Below, one piece after another: positions 20,849-29,568 of a stretch of 64,000 bases of DNA. Origin of the DNA: Vibrio sp. CAU 1672 (GTDB lineage: Bacteria; Pseudomonadota; Gammaproteobacteria; Enterobacterales; Vibrionaceae); NCBI RefSeq assembly GCF_029223195.1, contig NZ_JARHUF010000011.1:62001-126000 (forward strand), written 5' to 3'. Position 1 is the first letter of the stretch. The number at the start of each line of letters is the position of its first letter. The position numbers and the translations under genes were made by a program. The notes under the pieces are model-generated. The model saw only the letters and a list, made by a program, of their open reading frames with translations. It had not been told where the DNA came from and ran no database searches.

Positions 20849-21337
20849 CTAATGGGTATATGAGTAATACGCTAAGCCGATAACAATCACGGGAGCAAAA
20901 GGAATCACCATTTTTGACTTTCGGCCAAAGTTTGGTGTGACTTTATCTAAACAATAACCTTTGGCCTGATGAGACACTGAATAACCGGAATGAATGGTGA
21001 AAAGTGCCAAATAGAACGCACCCACTACTCCACCAGCAAGGATTATACAGACCACCGCCTCTCCCATTTTTTCTAGCCCTAACCACGCACCAATCACTGC
21101 GAGCAGTTTAACGTCTCCACCAGCCATAGCCCCGATGGCATACAAGCCCAAACCAATGCCGAAAGTAACAATTCCACCATAAGCGTGTTCGGACCAGTCA
21201 GCTGGTGAAATGGTGGCAACTGCGGTTACGACTAATACCAGCAGCAGCACCACCATTTGATTAGGTATCCGATGTCTTTGCGCATCGGATACCCCGATTG
21301 CGATGAGCAACGACCAGATCGCAATATCTATTATCAT
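20849..21337 (-). CDS. tadV: Prepilin peptidase TadV (CpaA, A24 family)
   Basis: Inner-membrane aspartyl protease of 162 residues that cleaves the leaders of Flp and the TadE/F-like pseudopilins. It is the short form without an N-methylation domain. The two catalytic aspartates are visible: Asp in GVSDAQRHRIPNQ (about residue 18) and Asp in the GGDVKLL motif (about residue 75). Five to six membrane helices. Lies 39 bp downstream of flp copy 1 and 70 bp upstream of the AAA+ ATPase gene. Confidence 0.9.
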   Translation of the reverse strand: MIIDIAIWSLLIAIGVSDAQRHRIPNQMVVLLLVLVVTAVATISPADWSEHAYGGIVTFGIGLGLYAIGAMAGGDVKLLAVIGAWLGLEKMGEAVVCIILAGGVVGAFYLALFTIHSGYSVSHQAKGYCLDKVTPNFGRKSKMVIPFAPVIVIGLAYYSYTH

Positions 21338-21376
21338 TATGAATCTAGCCTCATCATTACGAATTACGAGTTACAT

Positions 21377-21550
21377 TTAGATACCGTCAATATCACTCGC
21401 GACGTTACTAAATGCGTTTGCCAATGTTTCCCAGAAACCTAAGCTAAGCATAGCCGCAACGATCAGTGCTGCACCCAAAATGTACTCTAGTAAAGTGAGA
21501 CCTTCTTCATCATTCCAGAAGTTTTTAACTGCTTGTGTGAATTTGTCCAT
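21377..21550 (-). CDS. flp: Flp type IVb pilin, copy 1
   Basis: Major pilin subunit of the Tad pilus, 57 residues. Leader MDKFTQAVKNFWNDEEG, cleavage before LTLLEY with Glu at +5 and Tyr at +6, the Flp signature, then a hydrophobic helix (ILGAALIVAAMLSLGFW) and a short polar tail. The ATG at 21550 has an AGGGGAAGG Shine-Dalgarno. It differs from copy 2 (22156-22329) at only four positions (T5K, A7I, W12C, A51S) and is the copy adjacent to tadV. Confidence 0.93.
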   Translation of the reverse strand: MDKFTQAVKNFWNDEEGLTLLEYILGAALIVAAMLSLGFWETLANAFSNVASDIDGI

Positions 21551-21651
21551 TTTCCTTCCCCTGTTGTCCTATCAAGCAAGATGATTAAGGTGACACCATC
21601 TTTTCGACATGCGTCACAATTCAAAGATAGATTAGAGACTGTTTTGTTAGT

Positions 21652-21685
21652 TAGGACTTTTTTGTCTTTGAGTAGGACTTTTTTG
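21652..21685. promoter_or_regulatory. 13-bp direct repeat with 21-bp period upstream of flp copy 1
   Basis: TAGGACTTTTTTG occurs at 21652-21664 and again at 21673-21685. A 21-bp period is that of AraC-family half-site pairs. The second unit, with its TTTGAGTAGG context, is also recognisable at the same place before flp copy 2 (about 22445-22458), the first is eroded there. Located between flp and the (decayed) AraC-type gene. Confidence 0.5.
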
Positions 21686-21780
21686 CCATAGTGGCTTGTT
21701 TGCTGTGAAATAATGACACTTCCCTCAATACAGGAAGTTAGCGACTTCTTAGCCGCCATTTTTTTATCTACACTTAAATA

Positions 21781-22010
21781 ATGGGTCCACGTGGAAACAG
21801 CACTACCATGATGAAGAAAAGACAAATTGAAGAGTGGATAAAAACAGAAAGTCACTGGTTGGCTAAACTGGCCGAAACCCGCTCACAGGCATGCTTAGCG
21901 TGGCTCTGGCGAGTTATTTGAGTGGTGGCTGATGGCAATGATACGTCGATCACCAATGGTTATGATGGCTACTATCTTTTCCCCTGACAACGGGATATAA
22001 ACTCTGGCTC
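21781..22010 (+). pseudogene. Decayed duplicate of the AraC-family regulator
   Basis: The first codons (ATG at 21781, then MKKRQIEEWIKTESHW from 21811) align with the start of the intact regulator at 22558 (ATG, then MNKKQTEQWMKSRICW), with the same ten-codon spacing from the first ATG. An in-frame TGA at 21919-21921 ends it after 46 codons; beyond the stop the homology continues in the same frame (VVADGNDTSITNGYDGYY against VVEYGDDISIISDPGVHY) to about 21980-22010 and then is lost. The DNA-binding half is absent. Its upstream region also aligns with that of the intact gene, so this is the remnant of a tandem duplication. Confidence 0.75.
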
Positions 22011-22058
22011 TGCAAGTCAAACCGTGACAAAAACTAAAATTGTGTTGCGTATAACTAA

Positions 22059-22092
22059 CTGGGTACCCGGTGTATACGCACCGGGTACCCAG
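22059..22092. repeat. Perfect 14-bp inverted repeat
   Basis: CTGGGTACCCGGTG, a six-base loop TATACG, and CACCGGGTACCCAG. GC-rich with a Kpn-like GGTACC core in each arm. No T run on either side, so it is not a standard terminator. Lies between the pseudogene remnant and flp copy 2. Confidence 0.7.
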
Positions 22093-22155
22093 GTTGCGAT
22101 AAGCTACCGCCATCTCTCATCACTATTAATCTAACCGTCTGACGACAGATCAGGT

Positions 22156-22329
22156 TTAAATACCGTCAATATCGCTGGATACATTGCTGAACGCATTGGC
22201 CAATGTTTCCCAGAAGCCCAGGCTAAGCATTGCCGCAACGATCAGTGCCGCACCCAAAATATATTCCAGTAAAGTCAGTCCTTCTTCATCATTGCAGAAG
22301 TTTTTGACTATTTGTTTGAACTTGTCCAT
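22156..22329 (-). CDS. flp: Flp type IVb pilin, copy 2
   Basis: A second 57-residue Flp pilin, nearly identical to copy 1, with the same leader length, cleavage site G-LTLLEY and tail. The start at 22329 has the same AGGGGAAGG Shine-Dalgarno; a longer frame to 22350 would run through it. It carries Cys12 in the leader. Separated from the tad operon by copy 1 and the regulator remnant, it is probably transcribed from its own promoter in the 228-bp gap shared with the intact AraC-type gene. Confidence 0.92.
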   Translation of the reverse strand: MDKFKQIVKNFCNDEEGLTLLEYILGAALIVAAMLSLGFWETLANAFSNVSSDIDGI

Positions 22330-22557
22330 TTTCCTTCCCCTGTTGTCCAACTAAACAAGATGATCAATATGATGCATGCTCTTTTTGAGTTGCAGCATAC
22401 TTCAAAGATAGGCGACCATTTATCACACGGTCAGAATTATTTGTTTTTGAGTAGGCCTATTTACTATCACATCTTATCTAACCTGAAATAATGACCGCTG
22501 ACTCAATTCAGAGAGTCAGGGGCTCCTCATCCGCTTTTTTCATCTACGCTTAACTAA

Positions 22558-23379
22558 ATGGACCAGCTCACAAGCTGCAATGCCAGAATGAACAAAAAAC
22601 AAACGGAGCAGTGGATGAAGTCACGGATTTGCTGGCTGGGAAAGCCGACCAAGGCCCTGCCTCAGGTATGCTTGAAACAGCTCAACCAACATTTTCATGT
22701 CGTTGAGTACGGTGATGATATATCGATCATCAGCGATCCTGGTGTGCACTATTTTTTCCTCTATCTGGGGAATAACAGCCCGCTTCCCATTAAATGCATA
22801 AGCACACTATGCAACAACTTAAACAAGCAGCTTATTATCATCTCTGACAAAGGAGAGGAGGTAACTCTGCCCGATCGCGCCATCACCAGTGAAGTCTATC
22901 AATTAGATAGCGCAAGCTTTGCACCGTGGTTACTGCATCTGCAGCGTAAATACTTTCTTCACCCCACAGAAAGCCTCCATCCCATCGTGATCTCCCCTTC
23001 AGAGCCCTCAGCTAACACCGATTTAAACAAGGTGCTTGATTTCGTTGAACACAACCTGCAGCGCGAAATCCGCGAAGAAGACGTCGCCGCAATATGCCAC
23101 TACTCTGCCACCTATTTTTCCAAATATTTTCGCAAGCAGATGGGGGTTTGTTTTCGTGATTATTTAATTGAGAAGCGCCTCACGCTGGCAAAAAGCCTGC
23201 TCCTCAGCCAGCCCTCACTCAAAATTGCCTATATCGCCTACCAGTGCGGTTACCAGGACATCTCATATTTCGCACGGATCTTTAAGAAACGTACCGGGCT
23301 TTCACCTGCCAGTTATCGCCAGCAATACTTTAAAGAAACCAATACAACATCAGCAGATCCCGCCCATTTGCTTCCATGA
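22558..23379 (+). CDS. AraC-family regulator divergent from flp
   Basis: Protein of 273 residues (263 if started at 22588). The C-terminal 100 residues form the two helix-turn-helix units of AraC/XylS proteins (EEDVAAICHYSATYFSKYFRK and KIAYIAYQCGYQDISYFARIFKKRTG). The N-terminal 160 residues are not a recognised ligand domain. Neither ATG has a good Shine-Dalgarno; the upstream one is kept because the decayed duplicate has an ATG at the equivalent codon. It is divergent from flp copy 2 across a gap that is homologous to the copy 1 gap. Control of pilin expression is a strong inference from position and from co-duplication with flp. Confidence 0.85.
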   Translation: MDQLTSCNARMNKKQTEQWMKSRICWLGKPTKALPQVCLKQLNQHFHVVEYGDDISIISDPGVHYFFLYLGNNSPLPIKCISTLCNNLNKQLIIISDKGEEVTLPDRAITSEVYQLDSASFAPWLLHLQRKYFLHPTESLHPIVISPSEPSANTDLNKVLDFVEHNLQREIREEDVAAICHYSATYFSKYFRKQMGVCFRDYLIEKRLTLAKSLLLSQPSLKIAYIAYQCGYQDISYFARIFKKRTGLSPASYRQQYFKETNTTSADPAHLLP

Positions 23380-23485
23380 CAAATATTTAAGAATTAGTGC
23401 TGCTAACACCGTCAATAATATGCTAAATTTAACAATGCATTAACAAGCATAATAACTAATTCGATAAGACATGGAGTCACCGAAC

Positions 23486-25171
23486 ATGAATCAGCCTAAC
23501 CCAACTGTTACTGCTGGCTGCGCTCTCCCCCCACCTAATGAAATGTTATTGAAATGGGCCAAGGAGCGTCCCAACCAAGTCTATCTAAGACAGATCATCA
23601 ACCGACAATTTGTCGATTTCACTTACCAGGACGTGGCAGACCAAGCCTTGAAGCTGGTCAGTGCGTTGCGCAAGCTCGGCCTTGAACCCGGTGACAAAAT
23701 CGCTTTGATCTCCAAAAACTGCGCCGAGTGGTTTATCACCGATCTGGCGCTGATGCTTGGTGATTACGTTAGTGTGCCGATCTTTCCGACCGCAGGTGCA
23801 GACACGATCGAGTATTGCATTACCCATAGTGAAAGCAAGGCCTTAATCGCCGGAAAACTCGACGATGCCACGGTGACACAACAAGTGATTGACTCGCTGA
23901 GCGATGTGATTAGTATCGCACTACCATATGATTCGGCGCCAGATTGCCAATATCAGTTCAAAGCATTGATCGCTGACGTTGAACCCAGCCTGGAACGGCC
24001 CCAGCATTACGATGATAAACTGATGTCGCTGGTATATACTTCGGGAACCTCCGGTGTACCGAAAGGGGCAATGCTGACCTACGGAGCATTCAACTGGTCA
24101 ACCCAACAACTGATCAATCATATCGGAATTGAAGAAGATGACCGGTTATTCTCTTACCTGCCTCTAGCGCATATTACTGAGCGAGTCTACATCTTCGGCT
24201 CTTCTATTATGGGTGGGGTTACCACTGCATTTCCTGAATCTCTTGATACTTTTATTGAAGATGTGAAAATGCATCGCCCTACGCTGTTTATTTCCGTCCC
24301 ACGTCTTTGGACTCTGTTTCAGCAGCGCATCCAGGATAAGTTGCCACAAAAAAGACTTAATCTTTTGCTGAAAATCCCACTTATCAATACCCTGATTAAG
24401 CGAAAACTGGCTGAAGGGTTGGGACTGGATCAAGCCAGAGTACTGGGGTGTGGCTCTGCCCCCGTCTCCCCGGCGCTGCTGGAGTGGTATCACCAGGTTG
24501 GTTTAAACATTACCGAAGCATGGGGCATGACGGAGTCTTTTGCCTACAGCACACTGAACTATCCGTTCCGTGCAGACAAAATCGGTACCGTTGGTAATGC
24601 AGGCCCGGGCATAGAACTGAAAATCGCCGCCGACAATGAAATCATGGTTCGCAGCCAAGGGGTATTTTCCGGTTACTACAAAAATGACATTGCCAGTCAG
24701 GAAGCCTTTGATTCCGAGGGATGGCTGCACACCGGTGATATCGGCAGTTTAGATGCTGAAGGTTACCTCACCATTCAAGGGCGTAAAAAGGACACGTTTA
24801 AAACGGCGAAGGGCAAATTTGTCTCTCCGGTACCGATTGAGAAAAAGCTGTTTGAATACAGCCGCGTAGAAATGATGTGCCTGATAGGACTCGGCCTCCC
24901 GGCGCCAATCCTGCTGGTGGTACCGCATGACTTCCCGCACTTTGACCGAGCCCGTTATGAGCGCACAACCAAGAGAGTCGTTGAAAAAATGAACTCACAG
25001 TTAGACTCACACGAACAAATCAAAGGGGTACTGATGATTAAAGACCCCTGGACAATCGAAAACGGCATTTTAACCCCGACCCTGAAAATTAAACGCCATG
25101 TACTTGAACAGAAATACCATCAGGTAGGCCAGAACTGGCCGAAAGGCCAACTGGTGGTGTGGGAAGAGTAG
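23486..25171 (+). CDS. AMP-dependent acyl-CoA synthetase (long-chain fatty acid CoA ligase type)
   Basis: Adenylate-forming enzyme of 561 residues that activates a carboxylic acid to acyl-AMP and then acyl-CoA. Motifs: LVYTSGTSGVPKGAML (P loop, about residue 188), the ITEAWGMTES block, GWLHTGDIG near 415 and the hinge GRKKDTFKTAKGK with catalytic lysine. The ATG at 23486 is chosen over 23471 because GGAG lies nine bases before it. Similar to the long-chain ligases of the FadD/FACL group of Vibrio; chain length preference cannot be read. Alone on the plus strand, convergent with the GT-C protein gene. Confidence 0.88.
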   Translation: MNQPNPTVTAGCALPPPNEMLLKWAKERPNQVYLRQIINRQFVDFTYQDVADQALKLVSALRKLGLEPGDKIALISKNCAEWFITDLALMLGDYVSVPIFPTAGADTIEYCITHSESKALIAGKLDDATVTQQVIDSLSDVISIALPYDSAPDCQYQFKALIADVEPSLERPQHYDDKLMSLVYTSGTSGVPKGAMLTYGAFNWSTQQLINHIGIEEDDRLFSYLPLAHITERVYIFGSSIMGGVTTAFPESLDTFIEDVKMHRPTLFISVPRLWTLFQQRIQDKLPQKRLNLLLKIPLINTLIKRKLAEGLGLDQARVLGCGSAPVSPALLEWYHQVGLNITEAWGMTESFAYSTLNYPFRADKIGTVGNAGPGIELKIAADNEIMVRSQGVFSGYYKNDIASQEAFDSEGWLHTGDIGSLDAEGYLTIQGRKKDTFKTAKGKFVSPVPIEKKLFEYSRVEMMCLIGLGLPAPILLVVPHDFPHFDRARYERTTKRVVEKMNSQLDSHEQIKGVLMIKDPWTIENGILTPTLKIKRHVLEQKYHQVGQNWPKGQLVVWEE

Positions 25172-25229
25172 TTTCCACGCAGTAAGCCACTCCTGCTGTT
25201 GGCGCTTAACGTTGAGTTATCACCTCACT

Positions 25230-25263
25230 TTTAGCCCTTGCCCGATTATGGATGAGGGCTAAA
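25230..25263. terminator. Bidirectional hairpin between convergent genes
   Basis: TTTAGCCCT (25230-25238) pairs perfectly with AGGGCTAAA (25255-25263); a 16-nt loop. T-rich on both flanks (CACTTTTAG; AAATTTATT). It directly abuts the stop codon of the minus-strand gene. Confidence 0.6.
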
Positions 25264-25264
25264 T

Positions 25265-27022
25265 TTATTCCTTGACCTGGTAAATGGCCACGTGCTCATC
25301 ACCGCCAACATAGTCCAGCCAAGGAGGGTTAGTTCTGGCGAGTAATTGATGAATAAAACTCTGCCCCGGCGCCCGTTTAGCAAGGTAGCGAAGAAACGGA
25401 TCGCGATCATCGACCACCACATAGTCAATCTTCTTCGCCAGTAGCTGATGATGTAAGAGTGCCCTTTCTTCACTCATCCAGGTCTGGATGGCAAACAAAT
25501 TCCCGTCAATATTACGGTGATAAGGCGCTGATATGGCAGAGTTACTGCTGTATGCCACTATCGGTGCTCCCAGCGACATTGATGCCAAGACCCGTTTGTC
25601 TTCAATACCTAAGCGAGCCAGCGCTGCTACTGTTGCCAGCTGATTGCCGCGCATCAAAGAGCTTTCAGCAGAATCAGCGAGATTTACCACGTGAGCAAAT
25701 AGCGAAAAGGAAATAGCAGGAGTAAAGATCACAAACGGCAACAACCGCACGAATGGCAATTTCACTCTTTGGTAACAGGAGTAAATCACATACGCAGCCA
25801 GCGGCAAGCCTAGCAGACATGAATAGGTGATCACTCTGACTTGCCAGAACAATACCGGGACAACACTAACCAGGTACAACAACAACAGCAGTTTCTGTTC
25901 GGCTTGTTTAACGAAAAACACCGCAATCGCCGGGGTAAGTAACGCAATCAAGACATAAATCGTTAACCGATCTCCCGGAACGGCCAGCAGTAGTTTATAA
26001 AACGGAATCGCCTCTTGAACCTTATCCAGCCAAAACGTTTTCAACACTTCAGGATAATGGTGGTATGGCCCCAACAGCATATCCGGAAACCCATAGACGA
26101 GCGGAGACACCAGCAGTAAGGTTATCACGAGTGTTTTAAGCTTCATCCGGTTTTCCGTCTTGGCCCCAAAGCAACATCCCAGCCCTGCCACGCCGATGAG
26201 GGCCATCAGCGGCAATGAAGCCACATCACTATGCACAGCGGCAGCATAATCAAACGGTTCGGTGAGCAGCAGTCCCAGCCCCCCCAGCAAAGCGGTCCAA
26301 AGGCCAATCAAACCAATAAATCGTGTCATGGCTTGCTGTACGTTGCTTCCCACCGCCAAAAACAATCCAAACATGACCAGCAGGTAAAATGGCATCGATT
26401 CGAGCCCGATCAACAGCGCTAAACTAAAAAATACCGCCGCCCAACGCGCGTTTTTTGCCGACACGTCCCGCGCCTCGTTCGCCGTCAACGGCATCATCAG
26501 CAAAAACAACGCAAACAGCATCAGCTGGATATTATGGTGATCAATATTGCCGGGAAAGAATTTCGCATAGGCAAAAGATAATGGCGTGGAGATAGCAGCG
26601 AGTACAGCAACCGGAAAACCGAATACCCGGTATGTCAGGTGTGTCACCGCCAGGATCAGTGTCCCCCCATACACTGCCGGTACAACGCTTACCGCAAATG
26701 CGATTCCATCAGCCTCTCCTGCCAACCACTGATGGAGTATCATTGCAGCGGCAACCGGTAAGTCAGGCAAACGCGACCAATGCAAAATACGCCCGTCTTC
26801 AGGATTAAACTGTGGCAGGGGTTGCTGATACCACTGCCCCGTATCCAACAACAACTGCACCTGGTAAAGACGCATGTAGTTGTCGTTATCACCCAGATTT
26901 CCCTGTTCAAGCAGCGGGTAGCCATACTGAGTGAAGGCCAGTGTTGCGATCCCCCATACCAGCATGGCTATAACCGTTAATCTGGTGGATTCATTTACTG
27001 ATGCTAATCGAGCATAATTCAC
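25265..27022 (-). CDS. GT-C type membrane protein, STT3/AglB-like
   Basis: Polytopic protein of 585 residues with about 11-13 membrane helices and a C-terminal soluble domain of about 130 residues. The first external loop holds GDNDNYMRL (about residue 41) and HWSRLPDLPV, and a later loop holds FFPGNIDHHNIQ; these acidic and DHH motifs resemble those of oligosaccharyltransferase STT3/AglB subunits, which use a polyprenol-linked glycan donor. The C-terminal part includes VVDDRDPFLRYLA, which resembles the end of such proteins. No WWDYG motif was found, so it may be a relative with another acceptor. No glycan biosynthesis genes are nearby. Function is not assigned. Confidence 0.65.
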   Translation of the reverse strand: MNYARLASVNESTRLTVIAMLVWGIATLAFTQYGYPLLEQGNLGDNDNYMRLYQVQLLLDTGQWYQQPLPQFNPEDGRILHWSRLPDLPVAAAMILHQWLAGEADGIAFAVSVVPAVYGGTLILAVTHLTYRVFGFPVAVLAAISTPLSFAYAKFFPGNIDHHNIQLMLFALFLLMMPLTANEARDVSAKNARWAAVFFSLALLIGLESMPFYLLVMFGLFLAVGSNVQQAMTRFIGLIGLWTALLGGLGLLLTEPFDYAAAVHSDVASLPLMALIGVAGLGCCFGAKTENRMKLKTLVITLLLVSPLVYGFPDMLLGPYHHYPEVLKTFWLDKVQEAIPFYKLLLAVPGDRLTIYVLIALLTPAIAVFFVKQAEQKLLLLLYLVSVVPVLFWQVRVITYSCLLGLPLAAYVIYSCYQRVKLPFVRLLPFVIFTPAISFSLFAHVVNLADSAESSLMRGNQLATVAALARLGIEDKRVLASMSLGAPIVAYSSNSAISAPYHRNIDGNLFAIQTWMSEERALLHHQLLAKKIDYVVVDDRDPFLRYLAKRAPGQSFIHQLLARTNPPWLDYVGGDEHVAIYQVKE

Positions 27023-27199
27023 TGCTTACCACCCTAATTGTGTGACGGTGACTTAGCCAGCGGTGCTTACGTTAACCCAGAGCGCGCACCGAAAAGACGG
27101 GCCCGGAATAAAAAGTTTTGGCAGGACCACTTTGCAAGTATAAGAAAGAATTAGCGTAATACCCACCTAAGCCAGAGGCATCAATAAACCCAAGCCAAC

Positions 27200-27234
27200 A
27201 AAAAACCCCTGACGCTTACGCGACAGGGGTTTTA
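27200..27234 (-). terminator. fusA2 terminator
   Basis: Read on the minus strand: AAAACCCCTG, loop, CAGGGGTTTTTT. Strong intrinsic terminator 23 bases after the fusA2 stop. Confidence 0.9.
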
Positions 27235-27256
27235 AATTACCAAGTTAACTTAAGAA

Positions 27257-29344
27257 TTACTTCTTAGCGTTACGCTCTTTAACTTCTGCGATAACTTGCT
27301 CAGCAACGTTTGCTGGACAAGCTGAGTAACGTGCGAACTCCATAGAGAACTGACCACGACCAGAAGTGATAGTACGTAGGTGACCGATGTAGCCAAACAT
27401 TTCTGATAGAGGAACGTCAGCTTTAATACGAACGCCTGTAGTACCAGCTTGTTGGTCTTTGATCATGCCACGACGACGGTTAAGGTCACCGATTACGTCA
27501 CCAACGTTGTCTTCTGGAGTGAATACGTCAACAGCCATGATTGGCTCTAGAAGCTGTGCACCCGCTTTTGGCATAGACTGGCGGAATGCACCTTTAGCAG
27601 CGATTTCGTAAGCGATAGCTGAAGAGTCAACTGCGTGGAAACCACCGTCGAACAGTTCAACTTCTACGTCTAGAGTTGGGAAGCCAGCTAGAACACCGGT
27701 ATCCATCATAGATGCGAAGCCTTTCTCAACTGCAGGCCAGAATTCTTTAGGTACGTTACCACCAACAACTGTTGAAGAGAACGTGAAGCCAGAGTTTGGC
27801 TCACCTGGGCGGATGCGGTAGTCGATCTTACCGAACTGACCAGAACCACCAGACTGTTTCTTGTGCGTGTAGCTATCTTCAACTGCTTGAGTGATAGTTT
27901 CGCGGTAAGCTACCTGTGGAGCACCTACTTCTAGCTCAACGCCGTAAGTACGCTTAAGGATATCTACCTTGATGTCTAGGTGAAGTTCACCCATACCTTT
28001 CAGGATAGTTTCGCCTGAGTCTTCGTCAGTCTCAACCTGGAATGATGGATCTTCTGCAACCATCTTACCGATCGCGATACCCATTTTCTCAGTAGAACCT
28101 TTGTCTTTCGGAGAAACAGCGATAGAGATTACTGGTTCTGGGAAGATCATCGCTTCTAGAGTACATTCGTGCTTAGGATCACATAGAGTGTGACCAGTCT
28201 GAACGTTCTTCATACCTACGATAGCGATGATGTCACCCGCTTGAGCTTCAGTAAGTTCGTTACGCTCGTCCGCTTGCATCTCACACATACGACCGATACG
28301 CTCAGTCTTACCAGTTGCTGAGTTAAGGATTGTATCACCTTTCTTCAGACGGCCAGAGTAGATACGTACGAATGTTAGTGCACCAAAACGGTCATCCATG
28401 ATCTTGAATGCTAGCGCTTTTAGTGGCTCATCTGCAGATACAGTCGCTACTTCACCAGTTGGCTCACCAGTTTCTGGATCTGTCAGAGGCTGAGGATCAA
28501 CTTCATTTGGCGCTGGTAGGTAATCAACTACCGCGTCAAGAACAAGTTGCATACCTTTGTTCTTAAACGCAGAACCACAGAATGTTGGGAAGAATGCTAG
28601 GTCACGAGTACCCTTACGGATACAAGCTTTTAGTTGCTCAACAGTTGGCTCTTCGCCTTCCATGTAAGCTTCCATCAGGTCGTCGTCTTGCTCTACAGCA
28701 GTTTCAACTAGCTCTTCACGGTACTGCTCTACGTCGTCAACCATATCTGCTGGGATATCTTGGATTTCGTAGTTCTCTGGTAGACCGGTTTCGTCCCAAA
28801 CGTAAGCTTGACGGTTTAGGATGTCTACAACACCAACGAAATCGTCTTCACGACCGATAGGCAGAGTCATTACTAGCGGGTTAGCGCCAAGTACGTTCTT
28901 CACTTGGTCAACAACGTTGAAGAAGTCTGCACCCATACGGTCTAGTTTGTTTACGAAGATCAGACGAGCAACTTCTGAATCGTTCGCGTAGCGCCAGTTT
29001 GTTTCTGACTGAGGCTCAACACCACCAGAACCACAGAATACACCGATACCACCGTCTAGTACTTTAAGTGAACGGTATACTTCAACTGTAAAGTCAACGT
29101 GTCCCGGAGTATCGATAACGTTTAGGCGGTGGCCTTTCCACTCACAAGTTACCGCAGCTGACTGGATTGTGATACCGCGCTCAGCTTCCTGTTCCATGAA
29201 GTCAGTTGTAGACTCACCGTCATGTACTTCACCAGTTTTGTGGATTTTACCAGTAAGCTTAAGGATACGCTCAGTGGTGGTAGTTTTACCCGCATCAACG
29301 TGCGCGAAAATACCAATGTTTCTGTACTTTGATAAATCTGCCAT
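27257..29344 (-). CDS. fusA2: Elongation factor G, second paralogue (EF-G 2)
   Basis: Translational GTPase of 695 residues. G1 [11 protein letters not shown] (14-24), G2 RGIT, G3 DTPGHVDF, G4 NKLD, then the II-V domains typical of EF-G. The ATG at 29344 (MADLSKYRN) is preferred over a start 19 codons upstream because the family starts there. It is not next to rpsL/rpsG/tuf, so it is the isolated paralogue found in Vibrio next to radA. Codons are strongly biased to those of highly expressed genes, unlike the genes around it, which suggests it is heavily translated. Confidence 0.92.
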   Translation of the reverse strand: MADLSKYRNIGIFAHVDAGKTTTTERILKLTGKIHKTGEVHDGESTTDFMEQEAERGITIQSAAVTCEWKGHRLNVIDTPGHVDFTVEVYRSLKVLDGGIGVFCGSGGVEPQSETNWRYANDSEVARLIFVNKLDRMGADFFNVVDQVKNVLGANPLVMTLPIGREDDFVGVVDILNRQAYVWDETGLPENYEIQDIPADMVDDVEQYREELVETAVEQDDDLMEAYMEGEEPTVEQLKACIRKGTRDLAFFPTFCGSAFKNKGMQLVLDAVVDYLPAPNEVDPQPLTDPETGEPTGEVATVSADEPLKALAFKIMDDRFGALTFVRIYSGRLKKGDTILNSATGKTERIGRMCEMQADERNELTEAQAGDIIAIVGMKNVQTGHTLCDPKHECTLEAMIFPEPVISIAVSPKDKGSTEKMGIAIGKMVAEDPSFQVETDEDSGETILKGMGELHLDIKVDILKRTYGVELEVGAPQVAYRETITQAVEDSYTHKKQSGGSGQFGKIDYRIRPGEPNSGFTFSSTVVGGNVPKEFWPAVEKGFASMMDTGVLAGFPTLDVEVELFDGGFHAVDSSAIAYEIAAKGAFRQSMPKAGAQLLEPIMAVDVFTPEDNVGDVIGDLNRRRGMIKDQQAGTTGVRIKADVPLSEMFGYIGHLRTITSGRGQFSMEFARYSACPANVAEQVIAEVKERNAKK

Positions 29345-29381
29345 TGTCTTACTCTGTTTATAAGGTATAAATTGCGCGCAG

Positions 29382-29387
29382 AGTATA
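29382..29387 (-). promoter_or_regulatory. Extended -10 promoter of fusA2
   Basis: On the minus strand TGATATACT provides an extended -10 (TGn-TATACT), 38 bases before the start codon. No clear -35 at 17 bp; a TTGACA sits too close (8 bp) to be its partner. Confidence 0.45.
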
Positions 29388-29568
29388 TCACAATCTGTCA
29401 AGACTGATACCCTTGCATGCCATTGGAAGAAAAAAAACTTTTAACCTAGATTTTCTGTCCTCAAATAATAGTCAAACTTAAAGTTTTGTGTACTCTTTTT
29501 GCTAATAATGAGGAGAGATTCAACAAGATCGCCTGCTATTTTAATTAAGTTGCGCCATTCACAACGGA

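Noticed and set aside
21601..21640. Sigma-54 promoter before flp copy 1.
   Set aside because: No GG-N10-GC at the required spacing was found on the minus strand.
22059..22092. Reading the perfect inverted repeat as an intrinsic terminator.
   Set aside because: There is no T run after either arm.
8979..23379. Tad locus as part of an integrated island.
   Set aside because: No integrase, tRNA junction or direct-repeat boundary was seen; base composition looks like the neighbours by eye.
23405..23435. A CCGTCAATA stretch like the 3' end of flp after the intact regulator, suggesting a third flp remnant.
   Set aside because: Only about nine bases match and the similarity does not extend into the flp coding region.
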